64,000 nucleotides of DNA from Pyxicephalus adspersus. Taxonomy: Eukaryota; Chordata; Amphibia; Anura; Pyxicephalidae. Positions within the stretch are counted from its first letter, which is position 1. The number at the start of each line of letters is the position of its first letter. Position numbers and translations under genes: made by a program. The stretch lies in assembly GCF_032062135.1 (NCBI RefSeq), contig NC_092869.1, forward strand, positions 47,350,163 through 47,414,162. The letters are read 5' to 3'. The notes beneath the pieces were generated by a model. The model was not told where the DNA came from and did not search any database. It worked only from the letters and a program-made list of their open reading frames with translations. Below are positions 45,683-56,262 of the stretch, one piece after another.

Positions 45683-46065
45683 TAGGGATGAACCGATTTC
45701 GCAAACCCATCAGAAGTTCCAGGAAATCAGTACAGGAGAATTTCCAGGGCTGCATTCATCATGCAGCCCTGGCAATCCTGTGTGTGATCCCTGGCGCTAG
45801 AGGTTAAATGGGCTTGCGCGTCATCAGGATTTTCCCTTCTTCAGCTAATCAGAGAGCACTCGAGGTTTTGAATTTGACCTCTAGTGCCGGGGATAGCACA
45901 CTGAGCTGATCAATGAATGCAGCCGTGGTTCAGCCTGCAATTTTTTTTTTAATTAAAATTCGATCTTGTTTTGCGAATTCACACCAGCCGTTCTCGGTTA
46001 CAATTTCAGTAAGCGAGAATGGCTGAATTTGTCATGAGATCGAGTATTTCTCTTTTTTTTCCACT
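45683..46065. mobile_element. hAT-like MITE, copy 1 (degraded right end)
   Basis: The left end 'tagggatgaaccgatttcgc' matches the ends of 49546-50139. Shared interior blocks include 'atcctgtgtgtgatcc', 'ctagaggttaaatg', 'ccgttctcggttac', 'gtaagcgagaa' and 'catgagatcgag'. The right terminus is lost in a T-rich run. An internal hairpin 'ccagggctgcat ... atgcagccctgg' is intact. No coding content. Confidence 0.75.
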
Positions 46066-46739
46066 CATTGTCATCATAGGCACTCATGTCAATCTATTGT
46101 TCTATTCCTTTCTCGCTAGGACCAGGTATGCCACAAGTAGGTATTATTCGGGGATGGTTGGTGACCAATTTAGTGCTTAGGGCAACGGCAACAACATTAT
46201 ACATTGTGTTTGTCATACCTGAGAGCTATACTTGACATTGGCTGAGATTTAACCAGCTCAATGCACTGATCGTGGGATTTTTTCTCCCTGACTTCAGTGG
46301 TATTTCATTTTGGCTATCAATCAGCCAGGACATTGGAGTCAATTCTGGTAAAGCAAAGTCGACCAACACCAAGTTATTTTTTTTTTTTTTGTATTTCAAT
46401 CAATATTTACTTTTAAACCTAGGACAAAGAATTACAAACTTTTCTAAACTGAAATTTGCAAAATGTCTTTCATCCACTAATCAGTAAAACAGGATTCATC
46501 CCTTTAACATATCTATTCCAAACATGTTTTTCCCAGAGTCATTTTAGTAGCAATAATTGCCTCCCATGATCGAAAAGAACCTAAGATTGTGCTCCCAGCT
46601 TAAATCATTAAATAATCCATTAAGTCTATGTAAAAAAAAAGAGATAAAACATTGCAAGCAACTCAAGGGCTTAATTGGATAATCACCAGTAGGACAAACA
46701 TATGTTCTCTTTAGAGGAGACACAACATACTGTGAATTT
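46066..46739. other. Unassigned sequence
   Basis: T-run at 46375-46390. No gene or repeat was recognised. Confidence 0.35.
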
Positions 46740-46990
46740 CATTTTTGGACTAGACGGAGCTGGGAGGTCACTTTGAGCACAAGCTGTCGGTTTCTCCAAG
46801 CACCCACGTAAATATTTCTGTTTTCTTGTCGGCAAGTTACATCTGCTTAAACTAGAAAAGCGGTGGTGATTTAAGCGATATATTTAAGTATCTGATCAGT
46901 AGGATGTAAATTTGAAAGCAGAAATTATAGACTCCTCGAGAAAAGGAAAATCAGCTCCTACATTCGTGTTGTATTGTTTGTTGTATTGTT
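46740..46990. other. Non-repetitive block, candidate conserved non-coding element
   Basis: No repeat similarity. Words such as 'cacccacgtaaatatttctg' and 'tctgatcag' recall transcription-factor sites. No coding frame. Proposed only for comparative testing. Confidence 0.25.
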
Positions 46991-47288
46991 AACATTGTAA
47001 ATGGGCCAATGTACTCCCAAAAGAGTGGCCATTGTGCCAGTTCTTGGGGTGCAATGTTTGAAGTGTAAGCTGGCAATATCTATTACCAACCTGACCAGCG
47101 ACGTGCAGTACCACACTTTTAAGTTTATACTTGCAAAAAGAGATTATGTATTATTAATACTATTATAAACGTATCAATTTCAGCCTTAAAGCAGATCTAA
47201 AATCAAAGTCATCATATTAAGAATAAAAGAGCATAAAACACGCACAAATTCATCAGTTATGTATTCATGCATTTAATTTGTGATTTTT
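46991..47288. other. Unassigned; T2-like terminus at 47184
   Basis: 'cttaaagcagatctaaaat' (47184-47202) resembles a left TTAA-type end. Nothing else was recognised. Confidence 0.35.
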
Positions 47289-47986
47289 AAGGTTTTTGGC
47301 TATTTCTAATTGAATATTTGTATGTTTTGGAGAGGAAAGAAAGAGGTTTAGGGCTCAGAAGTTTTTTTGAAGAGTTATTTATGTATTAGTATACTTTGAA
47401 TACATACATAATTATTCATTACATTTCAGTAAGTATCATCCCAAGCTCTGTTAGTTTTCACAAAGTTGGGATGATCTCTACTATACATAGATGTGCTAAC
47501 AGTTGTGAAGTTAGATGACCATAGTTGTTGTATATGTCTTGACGTGTTTTGCCACGGTGGGGCTTCTTCAGGTGTGCAATATTGTATACGAATTGTTATG
47601 GTATTGAAGGTGAGGATTTATATAGAATAGTTGAATAATCACGACTGGAGGTGCTTAGTTTATATGCAAACAGCACGGGAAGGGATTAATGCAGGTGTCT
47701 AGTATTCTAATTCTTGTGTTTATTTAAAAATAAACTTATTTAGGAAGTTTTCCGTCCATTCATCCAAAGTTCTTATAGTTCAGAAGTGCTCATTGGGCTG
47801 GGTCTACACTTACATGCACACTGACGGGCACTTTGTGCGATAAAACGTAATGAAATGTATTGAATAATTATGTATTTATCCAAAGTATGTTAATACATAG
47901 TTAACTCTTCAAAAAAAAAACTTCTGAGCCTCAAACCTCTTTCTTTCCTCTCCAAAACATACAAATATCTAGAAACCTAAAAGGTT
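47289..47986. repeat. ~700-bp inverted repeat with hammerhead-like motif in loop
   Basis: Arms at 47289-47430 and 47851-47986 are inverted copies of about 140 bases. Shared blocks (left-arm sense) are 'atatttgtatgttttggaga', 'ggaaagaaagaggttt', 'ggctcagaagttttttt', 'gaagagtta' and 'acataattattca'. They differ by small indels (about 85-90% identity by eye). The ~420-bp loop holds hammerhead-like site d. Paired terminal repeats plus a hammerhead motif recall Penelope-like elements, but no reverse transcriptase or GIY-YIG coding is present. Confidence 0.85.
47535..47580 (-). ncRNA. Hammerhead-core-like motif, site d
   Basis: The minus strand has CTGAAGA (47571-47565), then AGCCCCACCGTGGC, able to pair as a GCC/GGC-type stem II, then AAAAC (47550-47546) and ACGTC. 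Stem II pairing is best preserved here, but GAAAC has become AAAAC. It lies inside the loop of the inverted repeat. Confidence 0.4.
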
Positions 47987-48344
47987 GGAGCACATACACA
48001 CCAGTCCCGGGTAGAGAAATTTCATCCAATATACTATTTGTAACTGAACACAGAGCGCAGCAGAATGGGCTGCAATGCCCTGCCTATAGGAAAACTCCAT
48101 GTCCCATAATTCCTTGCATTGTATATCATGGATTGGGGTGTTACATTTGTAGCCTGAGCTCTCTACAGCACATTGGGGGGGCTACAAATGAAAAATGGTA
48201 CATGAATTGTAGCCATAGGAATTAAGGACATGCATCACTTTACAAAGGATAGAAGGGATGAATGGGGCTCACAAACACAGAAGCAGAGAAAAGAATGTAT
48301 CATTAGGCATAAAAAACAAATCTCTTAGGATCTATTGTTAGAAA

Positions 48345-48830
48345 TAAATAGCAAATGTAACAAAAATAGATGATAAACTGGCAATTTTTACAATAGACAG
48401 GCAACAAAAAGGTATTTGTTTTAAATGAATGCAACAAAGGGGCAATTAAGTGTAATATGCAGGTAGCAAAGTAATAAGGCAACACATAGACATTTGGTTA
48501 CAATACATGGGCAACAAAATGTAGGCAAAATAGATGTAGGCAACAAATGGGCAATTAGCTACAGTATACCAATAACAAAGGAGCAATAGGCCAGTACCTT
48601 AAAGGCAATTGTTAAAACATACAGGTAACAAGTGGTATTTATTATTATATCAGTTTAATATATGGACATGGGTTAGAATATGTAGGCATTCATGGGGCAA
48701 TGGTCACAATATTGGGCTAATTAGTCAGCTGTCACAACAAGCACGCAACAAAAGCTAATTGTTTCAAAAGGCTGACAACAAAAAAAAGAATTGTTAAATT
48801 ACATGGACAATGAAAACAACAAACAATATA
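48345..48830. repeat. Degenerate ~30-40-bp minisatellite
   Basis: More than ten diverged units contain 'ggcaacaaa', 'ggggcaatta' and 'acaatat(a)(c)aggc' in that order. The array is purine/A-rich and has no stable reading frame. Confidence 0.7.
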
Positions 48831-49449
48831 TCTAAAGCCCAGCCTGCCACCTTTTCCCCTATTTGCCTTATTTATCCAGACCCCCCCACCTAGTTATATG
48901 CCATAGGTTCCATCTCTCTTAGGCCATGAGCAATCTGCAGACTGTCATTGCTGTCCTCCAAGATCTTAGCTGCCTATTGGTCAAGTTGACCCTCTAAATT
49001 TGGTTAGGAACTGAAAAATAAATATTTAATGAAGTCAGAACTTTTTCTGTGAGCTGGAAATGTCCAGCATGACAGAGAGATAACATTTTCAGAAGTCAGC
49101 AATAGCAGCTTCCATATTTCTCTCGGCTCAGGTTTCCTTTAAAGCGGGGAATGTACAGATAACTAATTATTCTGGGTCTCTGCTTCGGGAGATCAGCTCA
49201 TTTGCATATTAGCCTCCCTGCCGGCTTCACAAACTGCGTCAAAATTCTTAATGGGTTCTATTTACAGATCTAAATATTTCTGCCTTTAGGGACCACATAG
49301 GTGGTTTTATTTAAAGAGCTACAGTTACAGAAAATAATTCATATTAAAGATAAACTGGAGGCAAATAAAAAATACAATTGAAAGCAGTTAAATATGCTTT
49401 GACAATGTAATAATAAAATGAGAGCCAGAATCCATCTTTATATTGCTAA
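48831..49449. other. Unassigned sequence
   Basis: 'cctttaaagcggggaatg' (49137-49154) weakly resembles a TTAA-type end. No gene was recognised. Confidence 0.35.
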
Positions 49450-50328
49450 CTATTTATACAGCGCCAACATATTATGCAATGCAATAAAGTCCATAGTCAC
49501 TTCACTAGCTTTACCTTAAAGGGGCTCACAATCTAATGTCCATACTAGGGATAAGAATGCCTCTTGCGAAAATTTCCTCGATCTTCTGATGGGTCCGCAA
49601 GATTTCAGCGAACCAATATCACGGACTCATCGGAAGATCGAGAAAATCATTACAAGAGGAGTACCGTGGGTGCACTGCAGCCGCGGGAATCCTCCTGTGC
49701 GCGATGCCCGGGCACTAGAAGTTAAATGAGGGTTTGCCCTCATTTAACCTCTAGTGCCCAGGGAGTCAAGAGGAGTACCGTGGCTGCAATGCAAGCCCTC
49801 GTTGACCTTCTAGTGCCTGGGGATCGCGCACAGGAGGATTCCCACGGCTGCATTTCAGCCGTGGTACTCCTCCTGTTAGTTTGAGTCCCGCGGCTGTGCT
49901 CATCATGAATGAATGAAAATAATAGAGAATCTCTATCCAAGAACACATACTACATGGCTGCAAAATTAATCAGGGGAGCGGAGCTGTCAAATCTGCTCCC
50001 CTGATTGCTCTTGCAGGTCCAAAAAAATTTGATCTCGACAGCTGAAATTACACAGGCCTTCTCGCTTACATGTTTGGTAAGTGAGAACAGCCTGATTCAC
50101 CATGAGATCGAATTTTAAAATTTCGCTCGCTCATCCCTAGTCCATACCATGATCATGATTTATATTCACAGACTAAGGCCAATTTCGAGGGGAAGCCAAT
50201 TAACCTAATGGCATTGCTTATGGAATGTGGGAGAAAACCCAAAGGCCCAGAGGAAATCCAAAACATAGATAAAACTCCTTGGAGATAGTGTCCCTGCCAA
50301 AATTCGAACCCGGGACCTAGTGCTGCAA
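49450..50328 (-). mobile_element. tRNA-derived SINE, copy 3, split by a hAT element
   Basis: The two parts are 49450-49545 (tail side) and 50148-50328 (body and head side). The tail reads 'acagcgccaacatattatgc', the reverse complement of the L2 LINE tail. The body has 'gccaattaacctaatggc', 'ggaatgtgggagaaaaccc' and 'aattcgaacccgggacc', so the B box GGTTCGAATT is on the minus strand. The A-box end is missing. The hAT element at 49546-50139 interrupts it with an 8-bp target duplication. Confidence 0.88.
49546..50139. mobile_element. hAT-like MITE, copy 2, with perfect 8-bp target duplication
   Basis: The 594-bp element begins 'tagggataagaatg' and ends 'gctcgctcatcccta'. It is flanked by gtccatac on both sides (49538-49545 and 50140-50147). 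An 8-bp duplication plus TAGGG-type ends identify the hAT superfamily. The interior is CpG-rich and full of nested inverted repeats ('ggaatcctcctgtgcgcgat' with 'atcgcgcacaggaggattcc', 'cactagaagttaaatgaggg' with 'ccctcatttaacctctagtg'). No transposase; mobilised in trans. Confidence 0.93.
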
Positions 50329-50344
50329 AAATAAAAATGAGAGC

Positions 50345-50532
50345 TCATATGTCATTAACACAAGGCCGATATTGAAAGGAATTCAGTTAACTTATCTGCA
50401 TGTTTTAGGGATGTGAGAGGAAACCAGGATGCCCGGTGTAAGCCCAGCAAACATAAGAGAATATATAAACTCCTTGCAGACAATGTCCTGACCAAGATTC
50501 GTACCTGGGACCTAGTGCTACGAAGGCGAAAT
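50345..50532 (-). mobile_element. tRNA-derived SINE, copy 4 (partial)
   Basis: It has 'caaggccgatattg', 'gttaacttatctgcatg', 'gtgagaggaaaccagg', 'ataaactccttgcagac' and 'gattcgtacctgggacc' (B box on minus), in the order of copy 3 and directly adjoining it in the same orientation. Head and tail are truncated. Confidence 0.82.
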
Positions 50533-52084
50533 AGTACATTGTATGATCTTATCCTTTCATTGTTACTCCCTTGAAATAATCCAACCCCAGTCATTGAGAT
50601 CTTCATTAGTAAAAGTTAACCCAGTGAAACGTCACCCATGTACCTAGATCCTTGAAAGAATCATTGATCGATAAGATGACTCTAAGTGTGCGCATTGATA
50701 GTTTGTTTATCCTATTTCTTTGCAAGAGTCATATAAGCGCAACAAAAAAATAATAACGAGTAAAATAAAATCCCCCTTAAATAGTTCCAGATAAGAAGTA
50801 TCAATTTTGTATTATGCATGATAGGCATTGTCTAGAAAAAAAAAACGAATTTTGGACAAATTGTTATGGCAATAAATAGAAGGAAAAAAGCTGCAATTGT
50901 AAAGGAGATTGTAATGTGCTTCAGCGGAGGGCTAAATCAATATGCTTGTTTGTCTGTTAGAAGGTAGACTAACAAACTGTACAGAACTGTAACCTTGAGG
51001 CAGGAAGATTCAAGGTCGAATGTTTCCAGCGTGAATAAATAATATTATTTTTAGATTCAAAGATAGACAAGCTGGGTAATATTGATTTTTTATTATTAAT
51101 AATATTGTTTTCTACTTTTGAGTTTTAAATTAATTGTAATGTTTATATAGCTAAAACTTTTCTTTATATTTCTGAATACTGTTGGTTGGGGGTAGGTTGT
51201 CATAATCGGCAAGTATGCCCTGTGTACATGCCCATTTCTAGATTAAAGGTTTATTACTAAACAATAGTACACCCTATGGCTCTCTTTATTTATCATTGCT
51301 GCCTTTAAATAATTTTAATCAGCAGACAAACTTGTTTATTACAGCGCTCACTTACCTTTAGCACCCTCCCGTGATGGCAGGGGCAGCGACCAGTCACCAC
51401 TGTATCCCTACAGATGCTATCTTCCAGTCCGCCGTGATCCACTTTGCCCATTGGGCAGCCAATGATTACACAACTCCGGCAAATGATCTAAATCTGTTCC
51501 TCCACCGGAAATAGATCTGGGCTTTAGACTGCTTGATGCATGTAAAAAAAACAATAAGCCACCAGAAACATGAAAAGGTTTTTTTTTGAAAAAGGGGAAT
51601 TTGCATGTCTGTTCTGACAACAAATTGAGGGGAATTTACCTCTTAGGCAATCCATGCTACCAATGATGATTGCTCCTTGTGAAAATGCTAGGTGCCTGGT
51701 GATTCCATGGGAAGACCATGTGGCAGGGTGACATCAAGGGAAACAACTGGGATGAAATGAGAAAAAATAAAAACTTATATGAAATTTTGGCAATTTGTTT
51801 TATACTATGGCACAAACTTTTTTTATTTAAATATGCTCCTTAATAATGCCAAATGATAGTGTCATGTCATAAAGAGGGGTGGCTGATTAGAAAAGGGTGG
51901 ATGACCAATCCTCTCTAGAAGAAATGTCACAAAGCAGGGGCAGATATAAGGAGGGGCAAAGATTGCCTCTGCACAAGGGCCCCTAACCCTTACCTGGCAA
52001 AAGGAGCTCACACAGGGACCCCAAGTCAGTTCAGTAGGTAAGCCCAGGGGCCCACTGTTGGCTATGCCCAGCACTGTTACAAAA
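50533..52084. other. Unassigned; GC-richer patches at 51340-51520 and 51935-52075
   Basis: 51935-52075 ('gcacaagggcccctaaccc', 'gaccccaagtcagttcag') shares words with 58885-58985 and may be a dispersed repeat. 51340-51520 ('cacttacctttagcaccctc', 'gtgatggcaggggcagc') looks repeat-like but has no partner here. No exon was seen. Confidence 0.4.
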
Positions 52085-52560
52085 GGTCACATAATGGGAG
52101 TCCTATGTAAGAAAACGGATGTTGGAGGAGAAGTCTTGGCTCCCCAATTCATCCTAAAGGTGATTAGTAGGGTTGAGGTCAGGGTTCTTTGCAGGACACT
52201 CAGATTACTCCGTAACTGGTGATATGATGGCCCTGATTTATTAAAGCTCTCCACGGCTGGAGAGAATACACTTTCATCAGCGAAGTTGGATGATCCAGCA
52301 AACCTGGAATGGATCTGGTCCAGGATTCAAAACATTTGCTGGCTAATAGCAAATGATTTTTAAAAATCCTTTCCATGTTTTCCGGATCACCCAGCTTCAC
52401 TTCTGAAAGTTTATTCTCTCAAGCCTCGGAGAGCTTTAGTAAATCAGGGCTGATGTCTTAATGGCGCTGGCTTTGTGCACAGGAGCAAAATCATGGGGGA
52501 ACAGGAAAGGATCCTCACCAAACCGTGACCACAAGGTTGAAAGACCACAAATGTCAAAAA
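52085..52560 (-). pseudogene. Second Tc1/mariner transposase remnant, interrupted
   Basis: On the minus strand, 52560-52451 contains 'ggatcctttcctgttccccc', 'atgattttgctcctgtgcac' and 'aaagccagcgccattaag'. 52229-52085 resumes with 'gagtgtcctgcaaagaaccc', 'tgacctcaaccctac' and 'ggatgaattggggagcc'. This is the second-Asp to third-acidic (PDLNP) part and C-terminus of a Tc1-like transposase, of a different subfamily from 44142-45146. A MITE (52230-52450) separates the halves. N-terminus and TIRs are absent. Confidence 0.88.
52230..52450. mobile_element. Palindromic MITE (family P), copy 6, with 5-bp target duplication
   Basis: The complete 221-bp foldback begins 'gccctgatttattaaagc' and ends 'gctttagtaaatcagggc'. 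Flanking tgatg occurs at 52225-52229 and 52451-52455. This copy fixes the family's ends and its 5-bp duplication because the interrupted host sequence (a Tc1 transposase) is known. It is non-coding. Confidence 0.93.
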
Positions 52561-53932
52561 GTAGATGCAGTAACATTACAATATTTTTTTAATAAAAACC
52601 CTGGAACTAAAATCTGAGCTCAGGGAGCCATGTGTGTTCTTACTCGAAGCTTGGTGTGCTTTGGGAACTTCTTCCAGATCTGTGCTGTAATCTTGCACAA
52701 AATGTTTTTTTTTTTCTTTGCATAGGAGCTTTCTGTATTTAAGACTGATCACTGCTACTCCGACTCTTTGTGCATGGTGACCGGTCTTGTATCTGCCCCC
52801 TCCTGTAGTTTTCTGAAGGCGACTTGTAGTGGGTGGATGTGCTTTGTCCCACCTACAGCTCTGCATTCTGCACAATCTGTGGGCAACCCAGTGCAGCTTT
52901 CAGTCACTCGGTGCTTACAAAGTAGATTTATTTTCTTTGTGGCTATTAAGTAATATATTTAAATGCAAGCTGTCAAATTACAGTTTCTACTTTATAAAAA
53001 AATGTACATCTCTAACCAGTTCATAGCATTTTCCACAGCCTACCATTCCGAAACAATGCAGCAGTTAATATGTGAATATACCACACTGAGAAATGGATCT
53101 TGTCGGGACATAAAATCCTCAGTCGTTCCCATACTTCCAGTTATAAATCAGGCCTAGCAATTACGTTTGCCTTCCTGTCTGGAGAATTGAGTTTCATTGT
53201 AAAAAATATCTGAAGGTCCCTCAAGTTTTTTTCATTCTTGGCACTTGTGGCTGCTGACCCATCAGGGGAATTACGTGCTTATTCTTTACAGATTCTGCTC
53301 ACCTTCTCTGACTTGCTTGTCTATGGTTTAGATTCCACTGAGAGATCAAAAGAATAGTGACATCCTGCGGTCCCGGTTTTCTCATAATTCATTACTGCCA
53401 CCAATGGAAAAAAAAGAGTACCAGAACACGGGTGTCTGAAGGACTTGGTCCTCATTATATTTTCGGCAATACTTTTCACTTGGAATGTTAAAGTAGCTTT
53501 AGCTCCATGTCACGCTGTGCAGGCTCGTTCCTCCGTTACTGTGAGCATTCTTGATAACTTTTTTACAGGATTCTGAAACAGAGCCAAGAATGCAGCAGAA
53601 TATGATTGATACTTATTATTCCACCATCAGTGATGAGCTGCATTCGGAAATATATAGACACTGCTAACCAAAAGTTCCAAATCCTTATTTAAAGGTAAAC
53701 TGCAGCCAGACAAGAAGAACGGGCCAAAAAAGCATTTTCTAATAGCACAGAGGGGTAAAGTGTAATATTTTTGTTCCTTGTGTCCTAATAGGTAGATATT
53801 ATTTTATTTTTTTCTAGATGATACAAACGAAAAAGAGGAGCTCTAAAAAATTATGACCCCCCTCCTTTTAAACCATTGTTACCAAATGAGCTGACCCCAC
53901 TGAAAGAATTATACTCACCTCAGTATATGAAC
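52561..53932. other. Unassigned; possible degenerate repeats
   Basis: 52576-52960 (e.g. 'ctgcattctgcacaatctgt') has repeat-like texture but no partner here. 53686-53702 'tttaaaggtaaactgcag' resembles a TTAA-type left end. No exon was recognised. Confidence 0.35.
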
Positions 53933-54310
53933 TTATTCCAGTGGCTGCAGCCAACAGTGGGGCCTATATGCAGAACTGACTAGTGGGACCCCCTCAAAGT
54001 ACTGACTAGTAGCCCCCCACACACACTGATACCCATGGTGAACAGCAAAGCAAAATGCCGTGAACTTTTGGGAGAATGTGTTGACCTGCCATAGACTGTG
54101 GGGGGCGCATGTTGCTTCCCTAGCCTGGTGCCTTGTAAGATGGATAGCTGGGCAGTGTGAACAGGGTTCTGAAGGCACATGAGCTGCAAACTGAGAGAAG
54201 AACGTTAGGCATGCCAGTAGACGTAGGACCTAGCAAGTTGCTGTGGGTGCCGCAGCTGGCTAAGGAGTGTCTTGGGCCCTCGTGCAGTGGCACACCTGCT
54301 GTGTGATGAT
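53933..54310. other. GC-richer block, probably repeat-derived
   Basis: Contains 'ctgcagccaacagtggggcc', 'gggccctcgtgcagtggcac' and 'cacacctgctg'. Overlapping minus-strand frames (53933-54338) are open but have no domain, and the sequence has the gggcccc style of other scattered pieces. No confident class. Confidence 0.3.
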
Positions 54311-55789
54311 TGTTGCCCGAGACAACGGTCCTGCTCAAAATGGTTTCCCAACATCATCAATTGGTCCTAGTGGACTGAAGAATGGCAGAGCGGGAAACTG
54401 AAGAATGGCCTAGCTGGAACCTCTGTACTCCCCTATGGACAAGAACAAAGTTGGATGTTGTTCACTCGTCCTTCCTCTCTTCATAAAACAGAACAGTGCC
54501 TTGGGTACTGCACTGGTTTGTTAATCTGTCACTCAAAACAATTACAAAACATCAATTACAAAAAATCCAGAAATCTGACGTCTGACAACTGCACAGTAAT
54601 TTACTGAGACAGGAATAGGCACTACTCCTACCTTTGTTAAATCTTCTCCCATTCTCATCTTCACAGGAGACCTAAAACCTTGGCTCACCTATATGGAAGC
54701 AGTGGTTTCTCTGCAGTAATCCACCATGCACCTCATGAATTTAAACCTGTAGCTCTCCAACCAGAAAGGAGCAGGAGCTTTGGTAATTGTAGAGGTCTAG
54801 GTGGTGGACATTTGCAGAGTAACCACTACTTCCATACAGGGAGTGAGAGTCTTTCCTTTCATCGTGCTCCCAGGGAACAAGATTTTCTACTCAGGCTGTA
54901 TCTGCATTTTAAAGTTAATGAGCTGTAAGACTTCACCTTTTGTTTTGATGTTAATGGAATCCATATTCCAACCGTAAGTTCAGTTGAGTTTTAATGGGAA
55001 AAATATTGCAACCAGGCGTCTTGTGATTACTATTTAGCTGCTCAGGTTAGCATGTGCTCTTTTAATGACAGGTTTGCTTTAATATAACATTTGGCCACAT
55101 ACCGCAGCATGAAGAATTATCGAGCCGCTAGTCCTTTCATTTTTGACAAAAAAGATGAAAATGAAAGATGTGTTCATGAAATGAAATTTTAGATTATTAT
55201 CCTGGAGAATAATGGGGCTCTACTGCTTGGCATATTTGGCTAAGGACCCCCTGAGTTTTCTAGTCTTTAGATCAAAGAATCATTTCTGGAAGCAGAAGAT
55301 GTGTGAATATATTACTTATTCAGAAGTATTTCCTTTGTAACCCAGGTATACCGAGTAAATAATTCACAATGTCAACAAAGGAGACCTTCAACTAGTCCGT
55401 GATGTTCTTTATAAATGGGATGATAACATTTCAAAAACAGCCTTCTCCCGAGTAGCATTGTCACACATTATTGATTATCCGCAGAACAGATGCGTCAAAG
55501 TCTTAAAAGGTTTTCTAGGCAGATTTCATTCCTAATGAAGATGTTGTAACCTTCTCAGTGGGCAATCAAGCCATAGGAAGTCTTTTCATCAGATTGTATG
55601 AGCAAAGAGCCTTTTCACGTTGTAACAAGCTTAAAGTAGATCTAAACCCAAACACTGACATAAAATATGTTGTTGTGAGTTTTTTTCAAAAAGTTTATTC
55701 TTTTTTCTCTAACATCAGGGTAACCCCCACCACTACCCACACCCAACCCACTACTCTCTGTCTAATTAGCAAATTATTATTACACAGAA
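54311..55789. other. Unassigned; T2-like terminus at 55629
   Basis: 'gcttaaagtagatctaaacc' (55629-55648) resembles a TTAA-type left end. No gene was recognised. Confidence 0.4.
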
Positions 55790-56063
55790 ATTATATAGCG
55801 CCGTCATATTACGCAGCGTTGTACAAACTCCATAGCCATATCACTAGCTGTCCCTCAAAGGGGCTCCCAATCTAATGTCCCTACCTCAGTCATATGTCAC
55901 CACATTCTAAGGTCTTTTTTTAGAGGGGGGAGGGGAGATTTAACCTAACTGCATGTTTTTGGAATGTGGGAGGAAACCGGAGTACCTGGAGGAAACCCAC
56001 ACAGACATTGGAAAAACCTGCTACGAAGGCCAGAGTGCTAACCTCTGAGCCACCGTGCTGCCC
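55790..56063 (-). mobile_element. tRNA-derived SINE, copy 5, most complete
   Basis: The head on the minus strand is 'gggcagcacggtggctcaga', then 'ggttagcactctgg' (A box TGGCTCAGAGG). The body has 'gtttcctccaggtactccgg', 'tttcctcccacattcc' and 'aaaacatgcagttagg'. The tail reads 'tacaacgctgcgtaatatga' then 'cggcgctatataa', almost identical to the L2 LINE tail (tgtacagcgctgcgtaatatg...). The B-box region is partly deleted around 56015-56030. Confidence 0.92.
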
Positions 56064-56194
56064 AATTATACATGTATCTATAAAATATCCTGAATTACTG
56101 AATGTATATTGGTAAATAGATATCACTAAACTCATATCTGTAAAATATGTTTGTAATGACAGATTGTTTAGAGTATGGGAACTGACCTCTCCAA

Positions 56195-56262
56195 AGCCAA
56201 TATCCCCTGAAAAAGCAAAAAAAATCTGTGAAACGCGTCGGGATTACAATTGAATGGCTATT
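56195..56262 (+). ncRNA. Hammerhead-core-like motif, site e (degraded)
   Basis: 'cccctgaaaaagc' (CTGATGAAGC with two changes) is followed after a short A-rich spacer by GAAACGCGTCGGG (from 56230). The GAAAC strand is intact while the CUGANGA strand is mutated. It matches sites a-d in order and spacing. Confidence 0.35.

Noticed and set aside
50290..50320. 'attcgaacccggg' as part of a tRNA gene
   Set aside because: It is the B box of a truncated SINE. No acceptor stem or anticodon arm can be formed, and the body is SINE-specific.
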